From Pseudogymnoascus destructans (taxonomy: Eukaryota; Ascomycota; Leotiomycetes; Thelebolales; Thelebolaceae), in the NCBI RefSeq assembly GCF_001641265.1, contig NW_020167522.1, positions 930,001 to 994,000 of the forward strand: 64,000 bases of DNA, written 5' to 3'. Below the pieces are notes generated by a model. The model did no database searches and had not been told where the DNA came from. It saw only the letters and a list, made by a program, of their open reading frames with translations. Positions 43,178-52,915 of this stretch are shown piece by piece. The position numbers and the translations under genes were made by a program. The stretch's first letter is position 1. The number at the start of each line of letters is the position of its first letter.

Positions 43178-44341
43178 TCAGGCGTAGGAGAGCATGTTTG
43201 CCATCTCTCCTGAACCCCTGAAATCATTCTCAAACTCCTTGCCAACCTCGAGGACGGTCTCTAAGTGAGAATAGCATAGGTGTGTTCCATCGCTGCTTGC
43301 TATGGCATGTGCTGAACGCACTGCGTTCTTAATCTGTGCGACAGTGTTAGCAAAGGAACCCCATTCGACGGTACTAGGGACACTTACCTGTCTACCGTTG
43401 AGGCTGTGCTTGGCCAGGACGTTCAACTGCTTGTCACTGTACACTGCATCCCCTGTCTCTGTTTTTGCCTTCTCAAGAAAGCTCCTCCAGATCACTTTTC
43501 TCGTATTAACGCCTAAGGGGCTGTACTTAATACCAACGTGTATTCTGCTCTGTACTGCTTCATCAAAGTCTCTGACCCGGTTCGTGGTAAGTAACATGAT
43601 GCCCTTATAATACTCGAGCTTCCGTAAAAAGACTGAGACGAGAGAGTTGTGATTAGGGTCATAGGACCGCTTGCACAGAAAGTCATCAGCTTCATCGAGG
43701 AGAAGTAAAGCCTTCCACTTTTCGGCAACTTCAAACATCTCACACAATTGGGCCTCGAGAAGTTTCGCATCTTTGCTTAAGTTTCCCGCAGAGACCTTCC
43801 TAAGTTAGCACAAATGGGCGCTAGATTGAATATAGAGGCCTTTCGAGGTGTTCCGACAGTCCTTCTGCAGTCATTGTCTTTCCAACACCTGGCGGTCCAC
43901 TATCGAGCGTGTCAGTCTTGTATATATCGATCGTCATTGCCATGGACATACTAGAGAAGCATAATCAAGCCACGGCCTTTGCCCTCCACAAAATCATCAA
44001 ACGTATATTTAGTTTTCTCACCGGACTGGGACGTAGTCAGAGCTTCGATAAGCTTCTTTGACTTGTATGGTATAGCCAGTTGGTTGAAGAGCGACTCATT
44101 CCACGAAATTCCCGAAATATCCGCAACCGCGATCAGCAATGTCGCCAGTGGCGACCTGTGCACCTGCTGTAGCGACTCGCCACAGCAGGTGCACAGGTCT
44201 TACACCATAATTTGTCGTTCAAACAGAAACCCAGCACAGTCGGGCTACAAATTAGAAGATCTTCATCTGTCAGCGCATCAAGGTTTATACTGCTCTCCAT
44301 AGTCGATTCATCTAGCTTGTTACTAGAAGTTATATCTCCAA
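43178..44341 (-). pseudogene. AAA+ ATPase gene, probably inactive
   Basis: Read on the minus strand: LTDEDLLICSPTVLGFCL (about 44250), FDDFVEGKGRGLIMLL (about 43990), an intron, GPPGVGKTMTAEGLSEHL (Walker A, about 43890), then LLLLDEADDFLCK (Walker B, about 43700) and LLTTNRVRDFDEAVQSRIH (sensor 1 and arginine finger region), ending at 43178. Introns at about 43901-43955 and 43333-43391 keep normal splice sites. Two defects suggest it is dead. The expected intron after RPLY has a CTAACTTAG acceptor but no GT donor, leaving stops. An 18-bp-arm hairpin with its flanks replaces the expected sequence after LNDKLW at 44153-44199. The layout matches fungal AAA proteins of the LLICSPTVLGF type; their substrate is not known to me. 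Confidence 0.6.
44153..44199. repeat. Perfect hairpin inside the AAA pseudogene
   Basis: Arms of 18 bp (44153-44170 GACCTGTGCACCTGCTGT, and 44182-44199 its exact complement) around an 11-nt loop. It interrupts the conserved N-terminal part of the AAA gene. Confidence 0.85.
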
Positions 44342-44581
44342 TCAGCCACAACTCGACTCGTGGAACTGCTGCTTAACCCTATTCTGTTTGACTTCTTCAG
44401 TACTGCTTGGCCAAAGACTGTTGAATACATTAAGATTCATACGTGGATCGCAAATTGTAGCTACCCCTGAATGACTCCATCGTTGATTCGTAGCAAGCGT
44501 ATAGTACTCATTAAGCTTCTTATGAGCAGCGATACAAGCTAGGTGTAATGGTGGGTGCACCAGATGTGAGAATCTAGCCAC
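44342..44581 (-). pseudogene. hAT transposase fragment
   Basis: A 79-codon minus-strand frame with KKLNEYYTLATNQRWSH followed by ATICDPRMNLNVFNSLW, the segment before the dimerisation domain in hAT transposases (KLNEYY..LDPRMK..F). It abuts the AAA pseudogene and has no visible terminal repeats. Confidence 0.6.
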
Positions 44582-45074
44582 CCAAGGGAGGGATGATTTT
44601 ACTAAGACAACACACTGTCTTAGGAAACAGAGCCAACCTTTCTTAAGGAAAGGGTAATCCTATTTATGCTAAAGGAGTGTAGTTCTCTCATTTTCCAAGA
44701 CTTTCCATGACTAACCAGGCTTGGTAACTGTAGTCGACGTAAGAGAATCCCATAGAACCATCTCTTAGGTTCTTAGCTTATAGGAAGTGAAAGGAGGTCT
44801 AAGGTCAGAGTACCTTTATAGACAAATTATGTCATAACTTAACTAATCTTGTGGGTAACTAAGGAGCGATGACGTGTAATGAATCATAGGTGGTTGTAGA
44901 AGCTTTTGGAGCTATCGTTCATGTTCCTAGGCCTCTAGTTCATAGAGATATGTCATGTGTAGTATTAGCCCAGTAACTAAGGAGTGATGTCATGTAATGA
45001 ATCATAGAGGGTTGTAGAGATATGCTATGTGGTCATATCGGCCCAGTAACTAAGGAGCAATGACGTGTAATGAA
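44582..45074. repeat. Spacer with three diverged direct repeats
   Basis: GTAACTAAGGAG followed by (C/T)(G/A)ATG(A/T)C(G/A)TGTAATGAATCAT occurs at 44855, 44973 and 45046, each about 35 bp. GGTTGTAGA follows the first two copies. The rest of the 500-bp stretch is unremarkable; it may be the subterminal region of the neighbouring mutator-like element. Confidence 0.6.
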
Positions 45075-45434
45075 TCATTGTAGCAATCGTTGAGTAGTAT
45101 TGCTCTTGTTGTTGGTGTGACAAGACAAAATATGTATAGTGACTTGTAGGTTTGAGGAGGAGATTTCTATTTTGCTCTTGAGTTTGATAGCAAACTGAGT
45201 GCAACGACTGTCAGTAAACCGTAGAAGAAACCTCCTGTAGGCAATGTTCGTATGCTGGCAAAGGACGAAGGACTGTCGTTGCGAGCTAAGGTCGCTTTTA
45301 AGGAGACGGTGATGGCAAAGTGCTGCTACCTTCTCTGAAACCTGCTCTAGGAACTCCACTTGGAGCATATCGACGATCTGTTTTGGCATCGTATCACGCA
45401 TCACCTTCATGTGACGAGTGACAGCGCCATCGAG
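45075..45434 (-). pseudogene. Mutator-like transposase, downstream fragment
   Basis: Minus-strand frame continuing the gene piece at 53457-53857. When the insertions and one target duplication are removed, the frame runs DWLD then GAVTRHMKVMRDTMPKQIVD without a break, the expected order of a MULE transposase N-terminal region. After about VSEKVA the likeness fades. Confidence 0.6.
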
Positions 45435-46331
45435 TGTTACGGCTACGGTAACGTGACGTCATGGTTACAGGACCAGGGCCTAGTAACGTGACGTGTGAGT
45501 CACAGGGGGCAAGCGGGGTAGGCTGCCATGTGACGGGGCTAATGGATAGTTGAGCTATCCACGAACTATCCTGAATATCTGTAAGGACACAGGGAATACG
45601 GCTCTCCGTAGGTGCATATGGGAGTGCGAGTCGGAGGTGATGCTGTATTCTATCCTATAGGTCTACTACGAAGGATACAAAAAAGATAAAGGGGGAGCTT
45701 ACAGCTTCCTACCCCTTAAATATCCGTCTCGGGTCCGACTCTAATCAAGCTTAGCGTACCCTCGGTACTACTTAGTCGGTAATCCGAATCGACCCCGACT
45801 CCAACCCCTATGTTGCTGTACTACTATGTTATCTACTGCGCGTCCCCTTAGGGGTCCGAATGCACCCCGTGTAAGGAGGCATCCTTACATTACCCCCCGC
45901 CTTAAGGAAGTGCTTTGTCCTCAATGCACGTGGCATAGTATCGCGACCGAGGAGTGTCCGAGTGTAGGCCCTAACCGTAGTCTTTGTTATGGGAAACGTA
46001 TGGCTGAATGCGTAAATTGGGAGTGGTGCTTTAATCGTAATAAAGGGTATTTAGGCAGGTCCGAATGCACCCCGTGAGGTGTCCGAGGGTAGCAGTAAGC
46101 GTCGCGAATTTCTCAGTTACTGTGCGCGCGCTAATCCGTCTCAGAGATTCATTGTTGTAAGCGGATGTTATGAAGCAACCGGTTCCGCCCACATTTCGAA
46201 GCTTCTTTTACCACAACAACGCTCACGAACCCCCCTCCCGAGAACAGTAAGTGGCCCCGTCTGTTCGAATATTGTATACTAACTGATTGTTTCATAGAAA
46301 CAAAACCAATACCCAGACGATCGCGTAGGTG

Positions 46332-47143
46332 ATGGTTGCGCGTCGACGCGCGGGTGATAACTCCTGTGGCTTGGCTGACGGTTCCGTAGGAACCCATTCC
46401 GCGACGATGCCGGTGCCCCCTCCTCCCAGGGCCCTTACTGCAGCCTTCCGCACTTTGTGCATGCGCTGCGTCCGCCGCAAGGTGAAGGTGGGAGCGGGCG
46501 AGCCCGCCCACGACTGTGTTTGGAGCGCCTCGAGCTCCAAATGCAACCACTGTGTGGGCCAAAAGGCCAATTGTGTTCCGGTGAGTTGTCGGGTGGCCTA
46601 CGGCCTCGTGTTTTGGTTTCTGTGGCTGACCTTGTGGGGATAGATGGCCTGGTTCCTAGCCGACGAATACCAGGCGATTGTCGACGCCGAAACGTCAACC
46701 AACCCCGATCCCGCCGCCGCGAAGGCTGCTGCCGCGGAGGCAGTTCGGGTGGCCAACCTCACGGCCGCCAATATGCCGAAGTTTCGCTCTCCGGCCGAGG
46801 CTTCGGCCTACATGGAGAGCATGGCTCTCCGCAACGCCGTCGAGGACGGCCTGCGCGTAAGTCTACCCCTTGTGTTATGTCTTGTTTTGGAACTGACGCT
46901 GTGAAGCGTGTCCGCCAGGCGGTGATGGCGGTGGGGAGGGATACGGCCGCGCTCCTCGAGGGGCAGGGCTCCTTGCTGGAGGGCCTGGAGTCCTCCCTGA
47001 AGGGGGTGGGGAAGTCGGTGGTGGCGGCGGTGGACAAGGTGTCCGTGGCCGTGGCGGCGGGGCCCCGCGGCCAGAAGAGAAAGAGGGGGGAGGAAGATGG
47101 GGATGAGGCGGCGGAGGGGACGTTCTCCGCGCCCATTGGATGA
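46332..47143 (+). CDS. Antisense spliced gene carried inside the gypsy element
   Basis: Exons 46332-46580, 46644-46856 and 46907-47143 join in phase 0 to 232 residues. The introns (63 and 50 nt) are GTGAGT..ATAG and GTAAGT..GAAG. A cysteine cluster in exon 1 (CMRCVRRK, DCVW, then CNHCVGQKANC, a C-x2-C-x6-C half site) resembles half of a fungal Zn2Cys6 domain. Exon 2 is Ala-rich and helical; exon 3 has a heptad-like helix and a basic, nuclear-localisation-like RGQKRKRG before an acidic end. It is strongly GC-rich, unlike the element's pol. Upstream, GTAAGT..CATAG with TACTAAC (about 46249-46298) looks like a leader intron; the frame before it is open but meets one TAG (46325-46327). Because the element's genomic RNA runs the other way, these introns would not be spliced out on retrotransposition. 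Function unknown. Confidence 0.65.
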
Positions 47144-47293
47144 GACTCTGTGTCGGAGGGAACTCGGGCTGGGCTCTTCGCGTGGGGTCGCTTCGACCCT
47201 TCATCTCACATGGTGGTAGCCGCTTGTTGCGACGCCGGTGGGACGTTTGGGAAGGGTGGCTCCCGCAAGAGCCCGGGACGAGTGTGCCCTGGC

Positions 47294-50200
47294 TCAGAGG
47301 GTATTTAAATTCGTGGGTAGCAACGAGTCTGTTTTTTCTGCTTTGCCGTGCCTTCCGTGACCGTAGCTTGGCCCGCCCGTCTCCCATGCCGTGATCCATC
47401 CGGGTAAGTCCTTCGGCGGTCCTGGTAGGTTGGGGTATTCCGTGTGGAACTCTCGAAGCTTGAGCGGAGAGTTCTCGAAATTGGCTGCCGGGTACCACTC
47501 CGGGTCGGGGTCAAATCCTACCCAGCTCACCTGGTATTGTAGCTGCCGGCGGCGAAGTCTCACGGCGAGGATCTTTTCCACTTGCCATTCTTCTAGGCCG
47601 TTAATGACTTCGCTGCTAGGCTCTGGTGGTGCTTGCCCAGGTAAGGGGTTACTCGGAGCTTTAATGAGTACGTCCGGCGAGAATACATCGTGTATTTGAG
47701 ACCCAGTGGGTAGTCGTAATCGGAATGTGTGACCGACCTGTTTCAATACCGTATACGGTCCGACCCATTGTTGCCCTAGCTTACGGCTAGGACGGGTATT
47801 TTTGAGATTCTTCGTCGAGAGGTAGACCTTGTCTCCTACGCTCCAATCGACAGCTCTTCGGCGTCGATTAGCATGCCTTGACATCTCTTCTTGCGCTTTC
47901 GCCATATTTCTTTTGGCGTATTCCCAGGCGGTGTGCATACGAGTAGCCACCTCCTTAGCTTCATCTTGGTTCAGAGTTTCTCGGGGGGTGGTTCCCTTTG
48001 GTGTGTTCCAATCCCAACTGGTACGGGGATCCGTTCCGTACTTGAGTCGATACGGGGTCATCCCGATCGATGCGTGAGGGAGCGTCATCTGGACCCGATC
48101 CATGATAGGGATGAGCTCGCTCCAATTATCCTGGTAATAGGATACGAATGGGCGCAGTCTCTGATCGATATATCGGTTCATGATTTCCGTCTGTCCGTCG
48201 GTCTGCTTATGATAAGCCGTCGACAGCTTGATCTTGACGCCGATGATCCGGCAGAACTCGTGCCAGAAGGACGACACGAATTGGGGTCCGCGATCACTAA
48301 TGATCGACACCGGGGTATGTCCGAATCGATAAATCCATTCGATGAATAGCTGCGCCATTTGCCGTGCATCCGTAGTCTTGTGGCACGGTATGGTTACCGA
48401 ACTCTTCCCGAGGCGGTCCATGAACACTAGGATGCTGTCGTATCCGTGCTTGTCCCTGGGGAACTCCTTAAAGTCCATCGTAAGGTGTTGCATAGGGTAG
48501 TCGGGGACCGGTAGGGGGTGAAGGAAACCCTGTTGCTTCGTGACATTGGTGTGCGATAGGCGGCATGTCATGCAATTGCGTACGTACCGTGAGCAGTCCG
48601 CTTCCATACCGACCCAATGATACTTTGGGGCGAGCAACTGGTAGGTCTTCCTGCCACTTGGGTGTGCGGTCGACACTTGGTCGTGTGCCTCCCGGATGAG
48701 TTTCGTACAAAGCTCTGTGTGACGGTTCACACATAGGCGGTCTTTGTACAGGAGGAGTTGGTCGGCTAGGGCGTACCCATCCGGTAGGGGTTGTTTCGCG
48801 CGTGTCTCGGCGAACGACTTCCGGTTGCCTACGCATAGTGCCTCAATCAGATCGAAGGGCATCTGCGTTTTCAGGGGGTCGATGGCATTAATCGATGCTA
48901 CATAACTGTCGGCCAACTCGGCACTGATACGGGGGTGTAGGCGGGCTGGGCCAAGTAACACCCTCGCACGACTGTCTAACTTGACTTTTTGCTGCATTAC
49001 GAGGTCTTGGCCTCTTCGGCTTAGAATATCCGCCTTCTGGTTATTCTTACCTGCCGTATACGTAATGTGGAAGTTGAAGTCGGAGAGTAGCTCCATCCAC
49101 CGTACCTGCTTCGCGGTGAGAACCTTCGTGGTCATGAAGTATTCCAGCGATCGGTGGTCCGTATAGACGTCCACCCGGTGTGTCACCGAAGCCAACTCGG
49201 GTCTCCATTTCGCGAACGCTTTCACGATTGCGAACAGTTCTTTGTCGTGGATCTCCCAGTTGATCTCGTGGCCGGTTAGTACGTGGCTATAGAAGCTTAC
49301 TGGGTACCAGAGCTTGTCCGGGTGCTCCTGTGATAGCACGCCGGCGACGACTCCGTCTGAGGAATCGGTCTCCAGCTTCGTAGGCAATTCGGGGTCGAAG
49401 TGGTGAAGTGCCTGGACTGTTAAGAGTTGTCGTCGCAATTCCTCAAAAGCGTTCTCACACTCCTCAGTCCATAGGAACGGCTCCGAGGGGCTTGTGATAG
49501 TGGTTAGGGGCTTGGCTATTTTCCCGAAGTTCCGTATGAACTGGCGGTAGAAGCCACAGAAGCCTAGGTAAGACTTTACACCGGTGACGGTGGTTGGTCT
49601 GATCCAGTTACGGAGTGGTTCGATCTTATCAGGGTCCGCTTCCACCCCGGAAGTGGTCAGTATGTAACCCAGGTACTTCGTACGGGTAACGTCAAACTCG
49701 CATTTCTTAATGTCGGCTTGGAGTCCGGCTTCTCGTAGTCGCTGTAAGACTTTATGTACATGATCTACGTGTTCCGAAGGGTCTTCGGAGTATATTAGGA
49801 TGTCGTCTAGGTAGGCAGTACAGAAATCATCCAAGTACGACATGAGAACGTCGTTCATGTACCTCTGATAGGTTGCGGGACCGTTGGTTAGGCCAAACGG
49901 TAGCACTTTACATTTGTAGGATCCGTAACGAGTCCGAAAGGTCGTGTACTCTTCAGAGTCGGGATGCATCCGTATACGATGGAAAGCTTGTCGGATGTCG
50001 AGCTTCGTGAAGATCTTCGCTTTTGACACCCGGCCGAGCAATTCATCGATGCGCGGAATGGGATATGGGTCGTTACGAGTGAGGCCATTCAGCTTCCGGT
50101 AGTCGATACAAAATCTCAGTTTCCCATCCGCTTTCTTAACGAATAGTATAGGCGACGCAAAGGGGCTATCGCTATTGGCGATGAAGCCCTTGTCGAGGTG

Positions 50201-51316
50201 CTCCAACAGGTATTGCTTAGTAGCCTTTAGCTCCTCGGTGCTTTGTCGGTAGAGCGGTGAAAAGGCGTTTGGTAAGGGGGCCTCGAGCTGTATCCTGTGA
50301 TCGTATATGCGGTGTGGTGGAAGGCGATCTGATTCCGACTTCGAGAAGACGTCGGCATAGTTTCGATGCACAAACGGGAGCTTCTCCTGGATGAGTGATG
50401 TCGTCTCGTCGTCCTCTTCCGATTCTCTCTGCCGAAGGATCTGATCAATTTCATATATACTAGCCTGGAAGAACTCGGCGTCGCTCCGCATCATCTCATG
50501 ATAGAAGGCATTCGCACTAATCTCGCAGATCTGCACCGGTGCAAACCCATGCGTTGGCGTCCTCTTCGGTGGTCGTGACGGAGGATCCTCCTCCTTCCGA
50601 GGTGTGCTCGGTGGGGAGTCGGTGATTTCTTCGTAGTCCGAAATTATCACTTTCATTTCCATCGGGCGTCCGCCTGCGCGGCGTCTGTCTTCGTGTTGGA
50701 TGGCGGCATCCCTACGATTCGCATCCGACTGGTGTGCCGGATGTCGAATGGACGTTTCGCGCGAGTGGTAGGGCAAGGTGATCTCCTTGCTCCAGCTAGG
50801 AGTTGGCGGGTACTCCTTTGGCCATACTAGCCGGCTCTTTGCAGAGTCGAGTAGTATTCGGAAGCGGCTGAAAAGCTTCCTCCCAATTATCACATCTTGC
50901 GCTCCGAGGTCCAGGAGCACAAAGGGGCAGTTATATATTCGGCATCCTTCGACTGTTAAGTGCAACCGAATATACTCCGATACGTGACTTTGGATTTTTC
51001 GCTGAAAACCACGTATGGGTACAGAGTAGGGCAGTTTCCGTATGGGGCTCTGAAGCGCCTTCGACAGTCGTAGCGCGAAGGGCTTGTTGATGACGAGGTA
51101 TCCGTTTGCTCCTGTGTCTGCGAGAGCCTTCGTTTGCACACCGAGTCCGTTCAGACTCAGCGTCGTGTCGACTAAGAACTGGGTTCCGCCCAAGAGTTCT
51201 TGTAGGTCGAAATCTCGCAGATCACATTTGCGTAGACCTAGGAAGGAGCCTTTCCCTAGGCCTCGTCGTTTTCCTCCAGGGACGCATCCGATTGGAGTTC
51301 GACTGCCTCCTCCCAC
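47294..51316 (-). CDS. pol: Gypsy Pol: protease, RT, RNase H, integrase, chromodomain
   Basis: One open frame of 1340 residues. Domains in order: aspartic protease with DTGANG at about 67-72; reverse transcriptase (KADGKLRFCIDYRKLN, then TAYLDDILIYS with the YLDD active site); RNase H (LETDSSDGVVAGVL, IHDKELFAIVKAF, VYTDHRSLEYF); integrase with HHCC zinc finger (CMTCRLSH) and core (TMDFKEFPRDKHGYDSILV, IISDRGPQFVSSFW); and a C-terminal chromodomain (EWQVEKILAVRLRRRQLQY, VSWVGFDPDPEWYP). Chromodomains in this clade guide integration to modified chromatin. Pol overlaps the end of gag by 61 nt and lies one base back relative to it, so expression probably uses -1 frameshifting. I see no disabling mutation. 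Confidence 0.95.
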   Translation of the reverse strand: MGGGSRTPIGCVPGGKRRGLGKGSFLGLRKCDLRDFDLQELLGGTQFLVDTTLSLNGLGVQTKALADTGANGYLVINKPFALRLSKALQSPIRKLPYSVPIRGFQRKIQSHVSEYIRLHLTVEGCRIYNCPFVLLDLGAQDVIIGRKLFSRFRILLDSAKSRLVWPKEYPPTPSWSKEITLPYHSRETSIRHPAHQSDANRRDAAIQHEDRRRAGGRPMEMKVIISDYEEITDSPPSTPRKEEDPPSRPPKRTPTHGFAPVQICEISANAFYHEMMRSDAEFFQASIYEIDQILRQRESEEDDETTSLIQEKLPFVHRNYADVFSKSESDRLPPHRIYDHRIQLEAPLPNAFSPLYRQSTEELKATKQYLLEHLDKGFIANSDSPFASPILFVKKADGKLRFCIDYRKLNGLTRNDPYPIPRIDELLGRVSKAKIFTKLDIRQAFHRIRMHPDSEEYTTFRTRYGSYKCKVLPFGLTNGPATYQRYMNDVLMSYLDDFCTAYLDDILIYSEDPSEHVDHVHKVLQRLREAGLQADIKKCEFDVTRTKYLGYILTTSGVEADPDKIEPLRNWIRPTTVTGVKSYLGFCGFYRQFIRNFGKIAKPLTTITSPSEPFLWTEECENAFEELRRQLLTVQALHHFDPELPTKLETDSSDGVVAGVLSQEHPDKLWYPVSFYSHVLTGHEINWEIHDKELFAIVKAFAKWRPELASVTHRVDVYTDHRSLEYFMTTKVLTAKQVRWMELLSDFNFHITYTAGKNNQKADILSRRGQDLVMQQKVKLDSRARVLLGPARLHPRISAELADSYVASINAIDPLKTQMPFDLIEALCVGNRKSFAETRAKQPLPDGYALADQLLLYKDRLCVNRHTELCTKLIREAHDQVSTAHPSGRKTYQLLAPKYHWVGMEADCSRYVRNCMTCRLSHTNVTKQQGFLHPLPVPDYPMQHLTMDFKEFPRDKHGYDSILVFMDRLGKSSVTIPCHKTTDARQMAQLFIEWIYRFGHTPVSIISDRGPQFVSSFWHEFCRIIGVKIKLSTAYHKQTDGQTEIMNRYIDQRLRPFVSYYQDNWSELIPIMDRVQMTLPHASIGMTPYRLKYGTDPRTSWDWNTPKGTTPRETLNQDEAKEVATRMHTAWEYAKRNMAKAQEEMSRHANRRRRAVDWSVGDKVYLSTKNLKNTRPSRKLGQQWVGPYTVLKQVGHTFRLRLPTGSQIHDVFSPDVLIKAPSNPLPGQAPPEPSSEVINGLEEWQVEKILAVRLRRRQLQYQVSWVGFDPDPEWYPAANFENSPLKLREFHTEYPNLPGPPKDLPGWITAWETGGPSYGHGRHGKAEKTDSLLPTNLNTL

Positions 51317-52410
51317 TGCTCTTCGGGCTCAGGGGCTTCGCGGTCAATCTCTTTGACTGTGAGGTTGAGCGGGCACCTGTCCTGGAAATGACCGGGCTTC
51401 CCGCATTTGAAACAGTTTCCAGACGCAGCCGGCACGGCGGTCCGCACGCGACCTGTTATGTCCGGCTTGGGGGCGATGGGTATGAAAGGAGTCCTCTGGA
51501 AGGAACCCAACGGACTTCTTGTCGTCTTCGGTGGTTGGGTCTTGGTGGCCTCCACAGGCGGGAACCTGGATGAGCCGAGGCGGGCCCGTCCTGGGAAGCT
51601 CGACTCGCCGCTCTTGGACTGGGAGCTCAACTCGCCGTTCCTGCGTCGCTCTTGGTCGAAGGCGGTTAAGGCTCGGACCATGGTGAGGTAATCGCCTTTC
51701 CATTGGTCCTTCACGACCGCCACGCGGCTGCGGAATTGCGGTGTGAGCTTGTTCCACATATACCGAAACCACTCCGATTGTGATACTTGTCCCGTAATCG
51801 CCGCACTTTGGAAGCGGGCTTTGAACTCGGGGAAGGTTTCGTGTAAGTGACCCTTTTCGCCCATCTGCATATCGTCGAATTCGTTCCGGGCCTGTTCGGT
51901 CTCATTACCCGTAAGGTAATATGATCCTAATAGGTCCATCATTTCGTCTGCGCTCTGGAAGCCATGCGTATCCGATAGGTATTGGGGTTCCAGATATTTC
52001 TTTGCCAGGCCGGTCGTAGTTCCCCATATCAACGCTCTTCTCGAGACGTCGGTAGGGTAGTGGTCCTCATTGACTACAAGTCGGTCCCGAATGGACGCGC
52101 TCCATTGCATAAAGGTATGTTCTATCCCATCGCTGAGCGGCGTAATCTTCTCAGAGATGGTGGATTTCTTGTAACGGTTCGGAGGGTCCACGGTGTACTG
52201 TCGGGGTAGACCCGGGATTGAAGGAGAGCGCGCATTGTCGACAGGTGGCAGTCGAACGGTGCCGGGCGTGTTTCGCATTGTCGGTGCAGGCTGTTCGTCT
52301 TCGTCGGCCTCAATGTTGCGCACTGGGGCGTCGGCAGCCGGTGGTGGCGTAGACGGTATTCGGGTCTGGCTAGCTACGAGGCTGGCTACCATCGCCTTGA
52401 GCTCCCGCAT
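51256..52410 (-). CDS. gag: Gypsy Gag
   Basis: 384 residues from the ATG at 52410 (MRELKAMVASLVASQ). The central region (WSASIRDRL, YYLTGNETEQARNEFDDM, FPEFKARFQSAA) is a Retrotrans_gag capsid. A single CCHC knuckle, CFKCGKPGHFQDRC, lies near residue 335. An upstream frame (52637-52386, including MSRKTTQNPPPDNDGQ) leads into gag through a run of six Cs at about 52437-52442 but in another frame, so either the true start is at 52410 or one base has slipped. Confidence 0.9.
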   Translation of the reverse strand: MRELKAMVASLVASQTRIPSTPPPAADAPVRNIEADEDEQPAPTMRNTPGTVRLPPVDNARSPSIPGLPRQYTVDPPNRYKKSTISEKITPLSDGIEHTFMQWSASIRDRLVVNEDHYPTDVSRRALIWGTTTGLAKKYLEPQYLSDTHGFQSADEMMDLLGSYYLTGNETEQARNEFDDMQMGEKGHLHETFPEFKARFQSAAITGQVSQSEWFRYMWNKLTPQFRSRVAVVKDQWKGDYLTMVRALTAFDQERRRNGELSSQSKSGESSFPGRARLGSSRFPPVEATKTQPPKTTRSPLGSFQRTPFIPIAPKPDITGRVRTAVPAASGNCFKCGKPGHFQDRCPLNLTVKEIDREAPEPEEQWEEAVELQSDASLEENDEA

Positions 52411-52915
52411 CTCGTTCTCGAGTTCGCTATGCGATCCGGGGGGCTTTCGGATGGCCCTGCGGTCGTGCCCGCTGTGGCGGTTTGCCTAGTTGTCATTCGT
52501 AGCGGTTGACCGTCATTGTCGGGTGGTGGGTTTTGTGTCGTCTTGCGCGACATCTTGATTCGGGGGTGTATCGAGTCGCAGTCGATACGGAAGAGTTTGA
52601 CTTCCGGTAGCTCGTAGCTATCAACACTCTTGTTCACAATTGCCTCTGTGCTTGAGGGGGTTCTTTAGGATCTCGTATCCTATTCGGCGCCAACGCGTCG
52701 GCGACTTTACCAGCTTGCTCTGCAGGATCAAACCCTGATCCACTGGCTGTCCGTGAGTTCTCTGGGGTCACGGCTATTTGGAGTCATCAGGTCTCTACTT
52801 CGAAATGTCACCGAGTCGCGGTCGGTGGTGTTTCGACAGTTCTCCTGAGTCGTTCCGGTTGTGGGATATTATTTAGGTACGGCCGTCCCCGGCAAGCGTG
52901 ATCTTTTTTGTATAA
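52411..52915 (-). other. Gypsy leader (5' LTR to gag)
   Basis: About 500 bp between the 5' LTR and the gag ATG. It should hold the primer binding site (immediately inside 52915; I could not match it to a tRNA) and packaging sequences. A short open frame at 52386-52637 overlaps the start of gag. Confidence 0.5.

Noticed and set aside
45826..46077. 84-codon Cys-containing frame starting inside the 3' LTR
   Set aside because: It begins in LTR sequence, has no splice or family support, and is best explained as chance.
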